Shown here: in pieces, positions 55,320 to 63,248 of the stretch | Position numbering within the stretch: position 1 is the first letter of the stretch | How the letters are laid out: each line of letters starts with the position of its first letter | Assembly: GCA_020633075.1 (NCBI GenBank) | Contig: JACKEI010000002.1 | Coordinates: 682,001 to 746,000, forward strand | DNA length: 64,000 nucleotides | Direction of reading: 5' to 3' | Source of the DNA: Sandaracinaceae bacterium | Lineage (GTDB): Bacteria > Myxococcota_A > Polyangia > Polyangiales > Houyiibacteriaceae | The notes under the pieces: generated by a model | Database searches by the model: none | The model's input: only the letters and a program-made list of their open reading frames with translations | What the model was told of the DNA's origin: nothing | Made by a program: the position numbers and the translations under genes

Positions 55320-55376
55320 TCGCTTAGCGAGCCCTCGCTAAGCGAGGGTTCGCTAAGCGAACCCCTCGCTAGTCGA
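55320..55376. repeat. Array of 11-bp palindromes at 15-bp spacing
   Basis: TCGCTTAGCGA at 55320, TCGCTAAGCGA at 55335 and TCGCTAAGCGA at 55350 start exactly 15 bases apart, with a degenerate TCGCTAGTCGA at 55366. The second and third extend to perfect 17-base palindromes (CCCTCGCT-A-AGCGAGGG and GGTTCGCT-A-AGCGAACC). It lies about 55 bases upstream of a -35/-10 pair for the Arg-rich gene. It looks like a multi-site operator or iteron set. Confidence 0.75.
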
Positions 55377-55431
55377 GACTGGCGCCACCGATGTCGCGCA
55401 CGACATCGGCGTCAATCTCCCGGGTTCCCCC

Positions 55432-55459
55432 TTGTAGCCGCTCGTCGCGTCTGTACCTT
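55432..55459 (+). promoter_or_regulatory. Promoter of the Arg-rich gene
   Basis: TTGTAG (55432-55437), a 16-base spacer and TACCTT (55454-55459) lie seven bases before the GTG at 55467. This predicts a leaderless message. Confidence 0.4.
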
Positions 55460-55466
55460 CATCGTC

Positions 55467-56042
55467 GTGTCTCACGCACCCGACAAGTCCGCCGCAACCC
55501 AGATGCGGCTCCGGCGCTACGCCCGGCTCGTCGAGCTCGAGGAGCGCCTGCTGCAGGCGATGGACGCGCTAGCGAGCACCCTCCGCGAGTCGCCCATGTG
55601 CTTCCGTCAGATCGCGGAAGCAGAGCTCACGGGTCCGTTCTCGCCGCCGGTCCTCGACGCGGCCACAGCCATCGCAGCGCGGGAGAGCGCTTTGCGTAAG
55701 CGCTTCTCGCGAAAGCGCACACGGAGCGGCGAGACCCGGACCACCTCCCGGCAAACCAGACCGTCCAGCAGCGGCCGACGCCGTGTGCGCGCGCCGCGGC
55801 GCACCAGTCGCCGCTCGCAGGATCGGCTGCGTCGCTTGTCGCGCTATGCACCCCGCACCGCCCGCGCACGCGAAGCGCGTGTTCGCGCGATCCGCGAGCT
55901 GCGGCTGGCGGGCGCATCGTGGCTCCAGATCGCGCGGGCGGACGCAAGCGCCAGAGGCCTGCCGCTGTCGGTCGCCGCTGTGACGGCTCACCGCGACGCG
56001 CTCAAGGCGTGGTACCGCCGCCACGCATCGTCCGCTACGTGA
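55467..56042 (+). CDS. Arg/Ser-rich basic protein, possibly DNA-binding
   Basis: This 191-residue protein is of unknown family. The first 80 residues are helical (ARLVELEERLLQAMDALASTL). A long, extremely basic stretch follows (about 80-135, many Arg with Ser/Thr). The last 55 residues look like a helix-turn-helix (RVRAIRELRLAGASWLQIARADAS, then LPLSVAAVTAHRDALKAWYRRH). DNA binding is likely, with a regulator, plasmid-type or phage-type role. The palindrome array upstream could be its own operator. The start is GTG. Confidence 0.62.
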   Translation: MSHAPDKSAATQMRLRRYARLVELEERLLQAMDALASTLRESPMCFRQIAEAELTGPFSPPVLDAATAIAARESALRKRFSRKRTRSGETRTTSRQTRPSSSGRRRVRAPRRTSRRSQDRLRRLSRYAPRTARAREARVRAIRELRLAGASWLQIARADASARGLPLSVAAVTAHRDALKAWYRRHASSAT

Positions 56043-56132
56043 CTTTGCGTCCCCGATACCGCCTGCACAGGGGGTGTCGAGGAGAGTGTGGGCGCTTAGG
56101 GTCAACGTGTTCTTGCCACAAAGGAGCACACG

Positions 56133-56468
56133 ATGGATCTGACGAAGGATGTACCCCGCTCACACTACTGGATTGTGACCACCTGTCCGCTCTGCGGCAG
56201 CCGCGTCCGCGGGAATCGCGTCATGCGGCACTGGGAAGCGCAGCCGGAGCCAGCTTACGACGACGCGGAGTTCATGGTCTGCGAGTCCAGCGGCCATCGT
56301 CGGCTCAACAACCTGCGTGGGCCCCTGCTCGACCTCCTGGACGCCCCGCAACGCACTGACACCTACTACCAGATGAAGCGCCGGCTCTACACGTACTTCG
56401 ATCGCCTAGAGAAGCGCGCCTACAAGGCCGCCCACGCAGCCTACCGAATCAAGGGGCGGTTCCTGTAG
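56133..56468 (+). CDS. Small protein with CPLCG zinc-knuckle-like motif
   Basis: This 111-residue protein starts MDLTKDVPRSHYWIVTTCPLCGSRVRG, with one C-x-x-C and a later single Cys and His (VMRHWE, VCESSGHRR), so a zinc site is possible. The C-terminus is helical and basic (YYQMKRRLYTYFDRLEKRAYKAAH). A strong Shine-Dalgarno sequence (AAAGGAG) precedes the ATG. The family is unknown; it sits in the accessory island. Confidence 0.68.
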   Translation: MDLTKDVPRSHYWIVTTCPLCGSRVRGNRVMRHWEAQPEPAYDDAEFMVCESSGHRRLNNLRGPLLDLLDAPQRTDTYYQMKRRLYTYFDRLEKRAYKAAHAAYRIKGRFL

Positions 56469-56489
56469 GACGGCGCGATGGAGCTGCGC

Positions 56490-56807
56490 TCAGATGCGCT
56501 TCACGAGCTCCCAGGCGATCACCAAGCCGTCCCGGTCCAGCTCGCCGACCCGCGCGGCAATCCGCTCGCGCAGCGCGTCGTCGGAGAGCGAGACGTCACG
56601 CGTGAACAGGTCGCTCGGCTCCACCCCCAGCCCGAGGCAGATGCGGTCCACCACGTCGAGCGTGGGGTTGCGGTCCCCGCGCTCGATCGCGCCGAGGTAG
56701 GCCGGGTCGATCCCCGCCTTCCCCGCCAGCGCCTCGATGGAGCTGCCACGAGAGTGCCGCTGGGCGCGAATTGCGCGGCCGATGTTCTTGCGAAGGGGGG
56801 TGCTCAC
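56490..56807 (-). CDS. XRE-family transcriptional regulator
   Basis: This 105-residue protein has an N-terminal helix-turn-helix of the Cro/CI type: IGRAIRAQRHSRGSSIEALAGKAGIDPAYLGAIERGDRNPTLDVVDRICLGLGVEPSDL. A short C-terminal helix (DALRERIAARVGELDRDGLV) may dimerise. Such proteins often control restriction-modification or mobile genes. The start is GTG at 56807. It is divergent from the lipoprotein gene at 56934. Confidence 0.88.
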   Translation of the reverse strand: MSTPLRKNIGRAIRAQRHSRGSSIEALAGKAGIDPAYLGAIERGDRNPTLDVVDRICLGLGVEPSDLFTRDVSLSDDALRERIAARVGELDRDGLVIAWELVKRI

Positions 56808-56933
56808 CCAGCGATGGTGGGGACCGCGGTCTGTCCGGGACAGAGACTATAGGCATGGCCATTGCCAGTGTGGATGCTTTTAGGCACTCTTCGTCAGTGT
56901 CTATCGGCACTGAAATGACCTAGGAGAATGACC

Positions 56934-57740
56934 ATGAACGAGATCTGCGTCGCGATTCGCCCGTCCTACCGGCCCAACATGCCCGCCCTGGCGCTCTTGG
57001 GTGTCCTCGCCGCCCTCGCCGGCTGCACGTCCGACGCCCCCGTGGTGGGAACGGACGCTGGCGTGGTCTCTGACGGCGGCTCGCCGTCGTGCGGGCCGAG
57101 CACCTGCGCCACCTGCTGCCGACCAAACGGCACGTGCGCGCCCACGGGCCAGCTGGACACCGAGTGCGGCGCAGCGGGCCTCGCTTGCACGAGCTGCGGC
57201 GCGGGGACCTGCTCCGCCGCAGGAGCCTGCGTCGCCCCTCCCACTGGCTGCTCCGTGTCTTTGCCTTCGGTCGGGCCCGCTTCCGACACGTGCACGGGCG
57301 CCGAGATCTGCATCTGCCCCAACGGCCCCGACTCGGAGTGCAGCGGCACAGGCACGTGTGTCGTGGCCTCTGGGCGCATGTATCTGGTCGAGCTCGACTA
57401 CGTCTACGCCGACACCACCAACCCACAAGGGGACGCCTGGGACATCGCGGGTGGTGCGCCTGACCCCTTCGCGGTCCTGCGCGTCAACGACGTCGTGAGC
57501 GGCACCTCCACCGCGATCGACGACACGTTCGACGCGCAGTGGTTTCCGGCGCCGGCCTGGACCGTGACGCTCACTGCGGGCTCGAGCGTGCGCGTGGACG
57601 CCTACGACGAGGACACGACCGTGCACGACTGGCTGGGCGGCTGCGAGATCGCTTCGCTCACCGCGGCCAATCTTCGTCAGCGCGAGTTCGCGTGCGCGGC
57701 GACCAGCGCGGACATCCGCGCCTACATTCAGCCGCTCTGA
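56934..57740 (+). CDS. Cys-rich lipoprotein with Asp/Gly linker
   Basis: This 268-residue lipoprotein has the signal LALLGVLAALAGC with a lipobox, the linker GTDAGVVSDGGSPSC, and Cys-rich modules (CATCCRPNGTCAP, CTSCGAGTCSAAGAC, CICPNGPDSECSGTGTC). The C-terminal 140 residues form a beta-rich domain resembling C2/PLAT-like sandwiches (YLVELDYVYAD ... VTLTAGSSVRVDAYDEDTTVHDWLGGC). The function is unknown, probably surface. AGGAG lies seven bases before ATG 56934, favouring it over ATG 56928. Confidence 0.78.
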   Translation: MNEICVAIRPSYRPNMPALALLGVLAALAGCTSDAPVVGTDAGVVSDGGSPSCGPSTCATCCRPNGTCAPTGQLDTECGAAGLACTSCGAGTCSAAGACVAPPTGCSVSLPSVGPASDTCTGAEICICPNGPDSECSGTGTCVVASGRMYLVELDYVYADTTNPQGDAWDIAGGAPDPFAVLRVNDVVSGTSTAIDDTFDAQWFPAPAWTVTLTAGSSVRVDAYDEDTTVHDWLGGCEIASLTAANLRQREFACAATSADIRAYIQPL

Positions 57741-57786
57741 GGTCCCGTGGTGAGCAGCGGTCCCAAGGTGCGCACGAAACTTGATG

Positions 57787-57802
57787 CTGAACTAACGTTC
57801 AG
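57787..57802. promoter_or_regulatory. LexA-like palindrome
   Basis: CTGAAC-TAAC-GTTCAG is a perfect 6-4-6 inverted repeat holding GAAC-N4-GTTC, like Gram-positive LexA boxes. It also ends in the GTTCAG half-site of the Myxococcus LexA consensus. It is extended on the right by TCAGCAT, which pairs with ATGCTGA on the left. Confidence 0.4.
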
Positions 57803-57928
57803 TCAGCATGAAGACACCCACACTCACGCAGGAGCTTGGATGTCTCACGCGCGGCCGAACCACTCACCAAGACTCATCGGAGCATCTTTACGCCCCAGCC
57901 TCCTGGACCACCAAGACGCGAGGCGGTC

Positions 57929-58768
57929 ATGACGACGCACAGCGGAACGTCGACGCCGCCCGCGCGCGCCCAGCTGGCGCTCAGCGCGGACCTCACGACG
58001 CTCATCGAGCACCCCGTGCTCTCGAGCGACGAAGAGGTCGCGCTAGACGCGGTGCTCGCTGCGAGCGTCTGCGACTGGGACGTGTGCCACGCGCACGACG
58101 TTCCGCTGAGCGCGTTGCTCCCCGACTCAGACCCGAGCCTGCTCCCAACGGGCTTCTGCCTCGGCACCGTGTTGGTACGCGACGGCGCGGTGCTGGGCGT
58201 CATCGACGTCGGACACGGGCTCGCGCTGCGTGACGCAGACCGCCGTGCTCAGCGGGTCACCGTGCGCCGCATGCTCAAGGCCGCCGGCATCGCCGTCCAC
58301 GTGTGCAACCTGCCGACGGGTCTCGGGGCCATTCACGCACTCCACAAGGCCGCAGGCTGGGCTGTCACGCGCGTCGGTCGCGGCTCCGTGCTGACCGTGG
58401 ATGAAATTCGCGCCCTCGTGGTCAAGGCCCACGCCGAACCCGTGGTGCAGTACGGCCTCCCTCAGGTGACTCCGTTCCTCCGCATGTGGCAGCGGCAGCT
58501 CGGCCCCACGGAGCTGACGGTCGAGCACTACGGAGATCGAGTGGAGGACATGTGCGAGTCAGACCACCCAGACGCCCGCAGCATGCCCACCGCAGTCGCG
58601 CTCCAGCGCATGCTGGACAACGCGGGGGTCACGCTGGCCGCGGTGACGGGCGGTCCGATGGCAGCGCGCACACGCGACGGTGCGGCAGCCACACGCGTGA
58701 GACAGCCCCCCCCGCGCGCAGGTTTGTGCCGTGGAACTGGCCGCTCTTTCAGTTCGAGTGGGACCTGA
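57929..58768 (+). CDS. Hypothetical protein, probably truncated by a C8-tract frameshift
   Basis: I do not recognise this 279-residue protein. The N-terminal half resembles a nuclease-related or DUF2726-type fold: LTTLIEHPVLSSDEEVALDAVLAAS, CHAHDVPLSALL, LVRDGAVLGVIDV and a helix with RRAQRVTVRRMLKAAGI. A strand VCNLPT follows, but key residues are not clear enough to call it. The ATG at 57929 has GAGGCGG upstream. After eight consecutive C (58706-58713) the frame turns to non-coding-like residues, while the next frame carries coding-like sequence to 59025. The full gene is probably about 365 residues. Confidence 0.6.
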   Translation: MTTHSGTSTPPARAQLALSADLTTLIEHPVLSSDEEVALDAVLAASVCDWDVCHAHDVPLSALLPDSDPSLLPTGFCLGTVLVRDGAVLGVIDVGHGLALRDADRRAQRVTVRRMLKAAGIAVHVCNLPTGLGAIHALHKAAGWAVTRVGRGSVLTVDEIRALVVKAHAEPVVQYGLPQVTPFLRMWQRQLGPTELTVEHYGDRVEDMCESDHPDARSMPTAVALQRMLDNAGVTLAAVTGGPMAARTRDGAAATRVRQPPPRAGLCRGTGRSFSSSGT

Positions 58769-58770
58769 GC

Positions 58771-59025
58771 ATGGGCGTCGAGCGGCTCGTCTCCGAGGAC
58801 TGCGTCGTTCACGCGCTGTGGCTCGACAGCGCCGCGTGGAGCGCGGTCGCCGACGACCTCGAGGCTGACGCGACGGTGCCCGCACACGATGCATCCCTGA
58901 AGCCATCGCGCTACTTCGAGCCCTCGCGAGCCGTGGAGTTTCTCGTCGAGCGTGGACTCCTCCCAGCCAGCGAGGCTGCGTTGGTTCTCGAGGAACTCCA
59001 AGTGCGGAGTGTATGCTTTCTATGA
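58771..59025 (+). CDS. C-terminal part of the split gene (or separate small gene)
   Basis: The 84 codons from ATG 58771 read MGVERLVSEDCVVHALWLDS ... AVEFLVERGLLPASEAALVLEEL, and the same frame is coding-like from the C8 tract onward (RRFVPWNWPLFQFEWDLS). One added C would join it to the preceding 279 codons. It could also be translated on its own from 58771. Confidence 0.5.
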   Translation: MGVERLVSEDCVVHALWLDSAAWSAVADDLEADATVPAHDASLKPSRYFEPSRAVEFLVERGLLPASEAALVLEELQVRSVCFL

Positions 59026-59054
59026 CCACTTGTTGACCAGCGCTTGTTCACAGG

Positions 59055-59092
59055 TTCTATCCTTGGATATGTTTTTCTGTCCGTGGATAGAA
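59055..59092. repeat. 8-bp inverted repeat in an AT-rich gap
   Basis: TTCTATCC and GGATAGAA pair over eight bases with a 22-base loop, in the AT-rich gap just upstream of the excisionase-like gene. It may be a regulatory or recombination-related site. Confidence 0.35.
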
Positions 59093-59171
59093 TGAGGATA
59101 AAGCCATTCGTTCTTTGGGTGTCTGTTTCGTTGTCATGTCCTGATTGGTTGGTTAGGTTCGAGTGGTCAAC

Positions 59172-59921
59172 ATGGCTTCGCGAACTCGCACTCCTACGAA
59201 AGACGCAGCTTCGACGCGCGATACCGCCCTGGTGTCGCGAGACGGAACGCGTCGCGACGCTCCGCGTGCGAAGCGGACTACGCCTCGCCCTGCGGTGCGT
59301 CGCGAACGTCGCCTGTCGACCGTTGATCCGTCCGCTCGTCGGCGCTCGAATCGCACCACGAGCAAGCGGCGATCTTACTCGGGCGGGGAGGGCGCAAGGT
59401 CGCGTCCCAGCCCCGGTCTGCTTCCAACCGCCTCCCATGTCGAACCCGCACCAGGGCGCACGCGCTATCTGACCACGGCGCAAGTCGCCAAGCTGCTGCA
59501 CTACAAGAGCAGGGCAGGGGTCCACATGCTCGTTCAGCGCGGGATGTTGTCACCGGCAGGACGTCGAGGTCGCACTCACCTGTTCCGGGAGTCTGACGTT
59601 TGTGCTATGGTCGAAGGCAGATCGAGCGTGGGCGTCAGAGCTGGAGAGTTCCATCATGACGAACCGCAAACGAGTACGGGTAGAGCCCGGTATTTTCAAA
59701 CTGAAGAAGGACTTGTACGAGGTCCGGGTCCGGGTCACCCACCCAGAGACCAAGGAGCGCCGCGCCAAGTATCAGACGGTGCACGGCACGCTGCAGATGG
59801 CTCGCGAGAGCCGCGCGCTGCTGCGCGAGGAGCTCGCCGCGCCGGAACGTCCGGAGGTGATCCCCCGGACGCTTGGGGACTACGCCAGCTCGTGGCTGAG
59901 CACTTCGATCGCGAGGGGTGA
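59172..59921 (+). CDS. Excisionase-like HTH protein overlapping the integrase
   Basis: Residues about 95-145 carry TRYLTTAQVAKLLHYKSRAGVHMLVQRGMLSPAGRRGRTHLFRESD, a MerR-like winged helix of the excisionase (Xis/HTH_17) type. The N-terminal 90 residues are Arg/Thr-rich and disordered. After residue 160 the frame runs 266 bases into the integrase gene in another frame and looks like shadow sequence, so the functional part probably ends near 59660. The lack of a stop there may be GC-rich chance or a real fusion by frameshift. The start is ATG 59172 or GTG 59163. Confidence 0.62.
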   Translation: MASRTRTPTKDAASTRDTALVSRDGTRRDAPRAKRTTPRPAVRRERRLSTVDPSARRRSNRTTSKRRSYSGGEGARSRPSPGLLPTASHVEPAPGRTRYLTTAQVAKLLHYKSRAGVHMLVQRGMLSPAGRRGRTHLFRESDVCAMVEGRSSVGVRAGEFHHDEPQTSTGRARYFQTEEGLVRGPGPGHPPRDQGAPRQVSDGARHAADGSREPRAAARGARRAGTSGGDPPDAWGLRQLVAEHFDREG

Positions 59922-60822
59922 CCTCGCGCGCTCGACCGCTGGAAAGTACGCCTCGGTGTTGGATCTCCACATCCTCCCGGAGTTCGGGCGCATGGAGCTC
60001 CGGGCGCTGACGCCCCGCGCCGTGGATGCTTGGCTAGGGCGGAGGTACTCGCAGGGCAGCTTTGCGGCCGCCACGGTCAACACGTGGTTGCGACTGCTCA
60101 GCTCACTCATGAGTGCCGCCGTACGCGACGGCCTCATCGACAAGAATGTGGTCGCTCACGTGAGGCCACTGAAGCAGCGCCAGACGGACGACGGCGACAA
60201 CTCGCTGACGCCAGAGGAGCTGAGGAGCTACCTGTTCGCTTGGCGGGCGGTCGACGCCGAGGACTACGCCTTGGTGGTCACGCTCGCGGCAACGGGGATG
60301 CGCTGGGGTGAGGCGACGGCGCTCACCTGGGCTGACGTGGACGCTGCGGAACGGACCGGCGCGCTTGTCGTGCGCCGGTGCCACGTCCGAGGCGACTTGA
60401 AGGAGCCGAAGACGAACCGGGCCCGGCGGGTACCCATGTCGCAAGCCCTCGTGGCTGTCCTGCGTGAGCACCGGCAGCACCTGGTCGCGCGACAGGCCCC
60501 CGGCCTCTCAGCCGGGTGGGTGTTCCCGTCCAGCAACGGGAAGCTGCGAGCGAACGGCTCGCTCTCTCTGAAGCACCGCCAGGTGCTGCGGGACATCGGG
60601 GTGCAGCGACGGGTGACCATCCATGGTCTCCGTCACACCATGACCGACCTGCTGCGGATGGCCGCCGTCGACCCGGTGGCTGCGACGGCGATCATCGGCC
60701 ACACCACGGCGCGCATGCGGCAGCACTACAGCCACATCGGCGCCGGGGAGACCCGTGACATTGGGGACCTGGTGCTCCAGGCGGCAGGGTTGTCTGCCGA
60801 GAGCCTGATCCAAAAGGGTTGA
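59656..60822 (+). CDS. Site-specific tyrosine integrase of the island
   Basis: This 388-residue phage/ICE-type integrase has an N-terminal arm-binding domain (FKLKKDLYEVRVRVTHPETKE), a SAM-like core-binding domain (TLGDYASSWLSTSIARGDLARSTAGKYASVLD), then the catalytic domain. Catalytic residues are Arg in TGMRWGEATALTWADVD, Lys in LKEPKTNRARRVPM, HGLRHTMTDLLRM (HxxR) and GHTTARMRQHYSHIG with His and the nucleophile Tyr. GGAG lies eight bases before ATG 59656. It ends 83 bases from the 3' end of tRNA-Gly, the likely attB. Confidence 0.93.
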   Translation: MTNRKRVRVEPGIFKLKKDLYEVRVRVTHPETKERRAKYQTVHGTLQMARESRALLREELAAPERPEVIPRTLGDYASSWLSTSIARGDLARSTAGKYASVLDLHILPEFGRMELRALTPRAVDAWLGRRYSQGSFAAATVNTWLRLLSSLMSAAVRDGLIDKNVVAHVRPLKQRQTDDGDNSLTPEELRSYLFAWRAVDAEDYALVVTLAATGMRWGEATALTWADVDAAERTGALVVRRCHVRGDLKEPKTNRARRVPMSQALVAVLREHRQHLVARQAPGLSAGWVFPSSNGKLRANGSLSLKHRQVLRDIGVQRRVTIHGLRHTMTDLLRMAAVDPVAATAIIGHTTARMRQHYSHIGAGETRDIGDLVLQAAGLSAESLIQKG

Positions 60823-60854
60823 CCAAAGGGTTACCCCGCCCGCCCCAACGAAAA

Positions 60855-60885
60855 CAGCCGCCCAGAGCAAGGCTCTAAACGGCTG
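60855..60885 (+). terminator. Nested hairpin after the integrase
   Basis: CAGCCG / CGGCTG enclose an inner AGAGC / GCTCT stem with a 3-base loop, between the integrase and the tRNA-Gly 3' end. It is a terminator candidate for int, though without a T-run; it could also be part of the attachment region. Confidence 0.45.
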
Positions 60886-60905
60886 AGATCACAAGCAAAT
60901 CTGGG

Positions 60906-60977
<72 letters not shown>

Positions 60978-61013
60978 AGAGGGCCGCTTATCTACGGTGC
61001 CCGCGGCGGGTCG

Positions 61014-61493
61014 TCAAGGATTTTTTGGTGGCTCGTGCGCCCCTTCGCGCGCGGCGTCGCGGAGGGTCAGGGCGGCCAGGACCAGCAGGCCTGCGGTGCC
61101 CAGTCCCACGCTTGCGGCGACGGGTCGCAGGGCGGCTCCGAACATGAAGCTGAAGGTCACCACCACGCCGGGGAGCTGCAGCAGGGAGCTGGCGCCCAGG
61201 AAGGCCAGCACGCGGGCGCTGGCGCGCAGCTCTGGGCGCAGGGCGGGCAGCGCACGCAGGCGCGCGCGGGCGAGCCGACGCATCAGGAAGTAGCTGGGCG
61301 CCAGCAGCGCTGCGGTGAGCACCAGCATGGCGCGGGCCACGGTGGTCATGCTCGCGCTCAGCAACATGCGCAGCTCCTCGAAGTCGGCCGGGAAGAACGC
61401 GGTGCGGAGCGCGGTCTCGAGCCCCCACGCGGAGGGCACGGCGGTGACCACCAACACCATCAACGCCAAGCGGCTGCGGGGGGCGAGGTCCAC
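61014..61493 (-). CDS. Small membrane protein
   Basis: This 159-residue protein has about four hydrophobic segments: LALMVLVVTAVPSAWGL, TTVARAMLVLTAALLAPSYFLM, VLAFLGASSLLQLPGVVVTF and ASVGLGTAGLLVLAALTL. No family is recognised. The start is GTG 61493, six bases after the stop of the ThDP enzyme gene, so it is co-transcribed with the HotDog-ThDP genes upstream. Confidence 0.72.
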   Translation of the reverse strand: MDLAPRSRLALMVLVVTAVPSAWGLETALRTAFFPADFEELRMLLSASMTTVARAMLVLTAALLAPSYFLMRRLARARLRALPALRPELRASARVLAFLGASSLLQLPGVVVTFSFMFGAALRPVAASVGLGTAGLLVLAALTLRDAAREGAHEPPKNP

Positions 61494-61499
61494 CGGCGC

Positions 61500-63248
61500 T
61501 CAGATGCTGAGCGAGCCCTTGCGGAAGTCGGTCGCGCCAATCCATGCGTTGATGCACACGGGGCGGCCGTTCTTGGCGTGCTCCTTGGCCTCGGCCAGCA
61601 CGCGCGGCACGTCGGCCGGGTCCTTCACCAGCAGGCCCACGCCGCCGTAGCCCTCGGCCACCTTCTGGTAGTCGGTGCGGCGCAGCACGGTGCCGCAGTC
61701 GTCGCCCAGCAGCGTGGTCTGGTCGCGCGCGATCTGGTTCCAGCTGGCGTCGGTGCCAATCACGGCGATGACGGGCAGGCCGTGGCGCACGTAGGTGTCG
61801 AACTCGGCCAGGCTGTAGGCGCTGCTGCCGTCGCCCCAGAAGAGCCAGGTCTCCGCCGTGGGCCGCGCCAGGGCCGCGCCGGCTGCGTAGCCGCCGCCCA
61901 CGCCCAGGGTGCCGAACACGCCCGGGTCCAGCCAGCACAGCGGGTTGCGCGGCCGCACGATGTAGCTGGCCGTGGCCACGAAGTCGCCGCCGTCCACCAC
62001 GATGACCGCGTCGTCCGACATGACCTGCTCGATCTCGCGGCAGAGCATGATCGGGTTGATGTAGTCGGTCTTGGCCTTGGCCTGCTCCGCGATTTCCGCG
62101 TCGCGCTTGTCTTCGTTCTTCTGCAGCTGGGCCACCCACGGCGACCACGCCAGCTTGGTGACCTTGGCCGTGTGCGCCAGGTCTTGCAGCGTGCGCCCCG
62201 CGTCGGCCAGCACCGCCAGCGTGGGCCGCCGGTTCTTGGTGAGCTCGGCCGGGTTGCGGTTGACCGTGATCACGTTGGCCTTGCGGTTGATGCCCAACCC
62301 GTAGCCCATGCGGAAGTCGAAGGGGAAGCCGCACACCAGCACGAAGTCCGCTTCTTTGAGGGCCTTGCCGCGCGCGTGCCGGAACTGGATGTCGCTGCCC
62401 TGCCGCCCCAGCAGGCCACGCGCGCAGCCCCCCAAGAACACGGGCACACCCAGCGCCCGCAGCGCGTCGGCCGTGCGCTGCGCCTCCATGGACTCCACCA
62501 CGCTCTGGCTGCCCATCACGATGACGGGCTTGCGCGCGCTCTCCAGCATGCTGGCGATGCTCTTGATGTCCGCGCGCGACGCGGTGGGCGGCGTGGGCCG
62601 CTTCTTGGGCTTGGCCACCACTTTGTCCGCCCCCTGGAAGGTGCGGTAGAGGTGCGCCATGGCCACGGCGTGGAGCGCCTTCATGGGCAGCGCGTCGCTC
62701 TTGCCGCCCCCGGTCATGTCCGCGTACATGCCGCGCACCAGCTCCTGCGGGTACAAGAGGTCCACCGGGCACTCGATGAACACGGGCCCGGGCACGCCGT
62801 CCAGCGCCACCTCGAAGCCCTCCTCGAGCGCGCTCACCAGGTCCTTCACGCGCTTCACCTGGCGCGTCATCTTCACCATGCTCTGGATGGGCGAGATTTG
62901 GTCGATGTCCTGCAGCGCGCCGCGCCCGCGCAGCGCCGTGGCTGTGGCGCCCCCCAGCAGGATGAGCGGCGACTGCGCCATGTACGCGTTCTGGATGGCC
63001 GTGAGCGTGTTGGTCACGCCGGGCCCGGCGGTCACGGCGGCCACCCCGGGCACGCCCGTCATGCGCGCCACGGCGTCGGCGGCGAACACGGCGTTCTTCT
63101 CGTCGCGCATGTCCACCACGCGGATGCCCACCTTCTGGCTCTCCACCAAGATGGGCGAGATGTGCCCGCCGCACAGCGTGAAGAGGAACTGGACGCCCTG
63201 CTTGCGCAGCACCTCCGCGATGAGCCTGCCGCCGTTGGTCTGAGTCAT
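61500..63248 (-). CDS. Thiamine-diphosphate enzyme, acetolactate synthase / 2-hydroxyacyl-CoA lyase-like
   Basis: This 582-residue protein has the three-domain POX/ALS fold. The N-terminal Pyr domain has FTLCGGHISPIL and the catalytic Glu in VDMRDEKNAVFAADA, and GPGVTNTLTAI. The middle domain starts SIASMLESARKPVIVMG. The C-terminal PP domain has the ThDP motif GDGSSAYSLAEFDTYVRHGLPVIAVIGTDASWN. The pattern is closest to ILVBL/HACL-type enzymes that cleave 2-hydroxyacyl-CoA, but acetolactate synthase or other carboligases cannot be excluded. It is coupled to the upstream HotDog gene by an ATGA overlap, which favours an acyl-CoA role. Confidence 0.88.
   Translation of the reverse strand: MTQTNGGRLIAEVLRKQGVQFLFTLCGGHISPILVESQKVGIRVVDMRDEKNAVFAADAVARMTGVPGVAAVTAGPGVTNTLTAIQNAYMAQSPLILLGGATATALRGRGALQDIDQISPIQSMVKMTRQVKRVKDLVSALEEGFEVALDGVPGPVFIECPVDLLYPQELVRGMYADMTGGGKSDALPMKALHAVAMAHLYRTFQGADKVVAKPKKRPTPPTASRADIKSIASMLESARKPVIVMGSQSVVESMEAQRTADALRALGVPVFLGGCARGLLGRQGSDIQFRHARGKALKEADFVLVCGFPFDFRMGYGLGINRKANVITVNRNPAELTKNRRPTLAVLADAGRTLQDLAHTAKVTKLAWSPWVAQLQKNEDKRDAEIAEQAKAKTDYINPIMLCREIEQVMSDDAVIVVDGGDFVATASYIVRPRNPLCWLDPGVFGTLGVGGGYAAGAALARPTAETWLFWGDGSSAYSLAEFDTYVRHGLPVIAVIGTDASWNQIARDQTTLLGDDCGTVLRRTDYQKVAEGYGGVGLLVKDPADVPRVLAEAKEHAKNGRPVCINAWIGATDFRKGSLSI

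Noticed and set aside
55320..55376. CRISPR array
   Set aside because: The repeats are 11-bp palindromes with 4-base gaps; there are no spacers of 25-40 bases and no cas genes.
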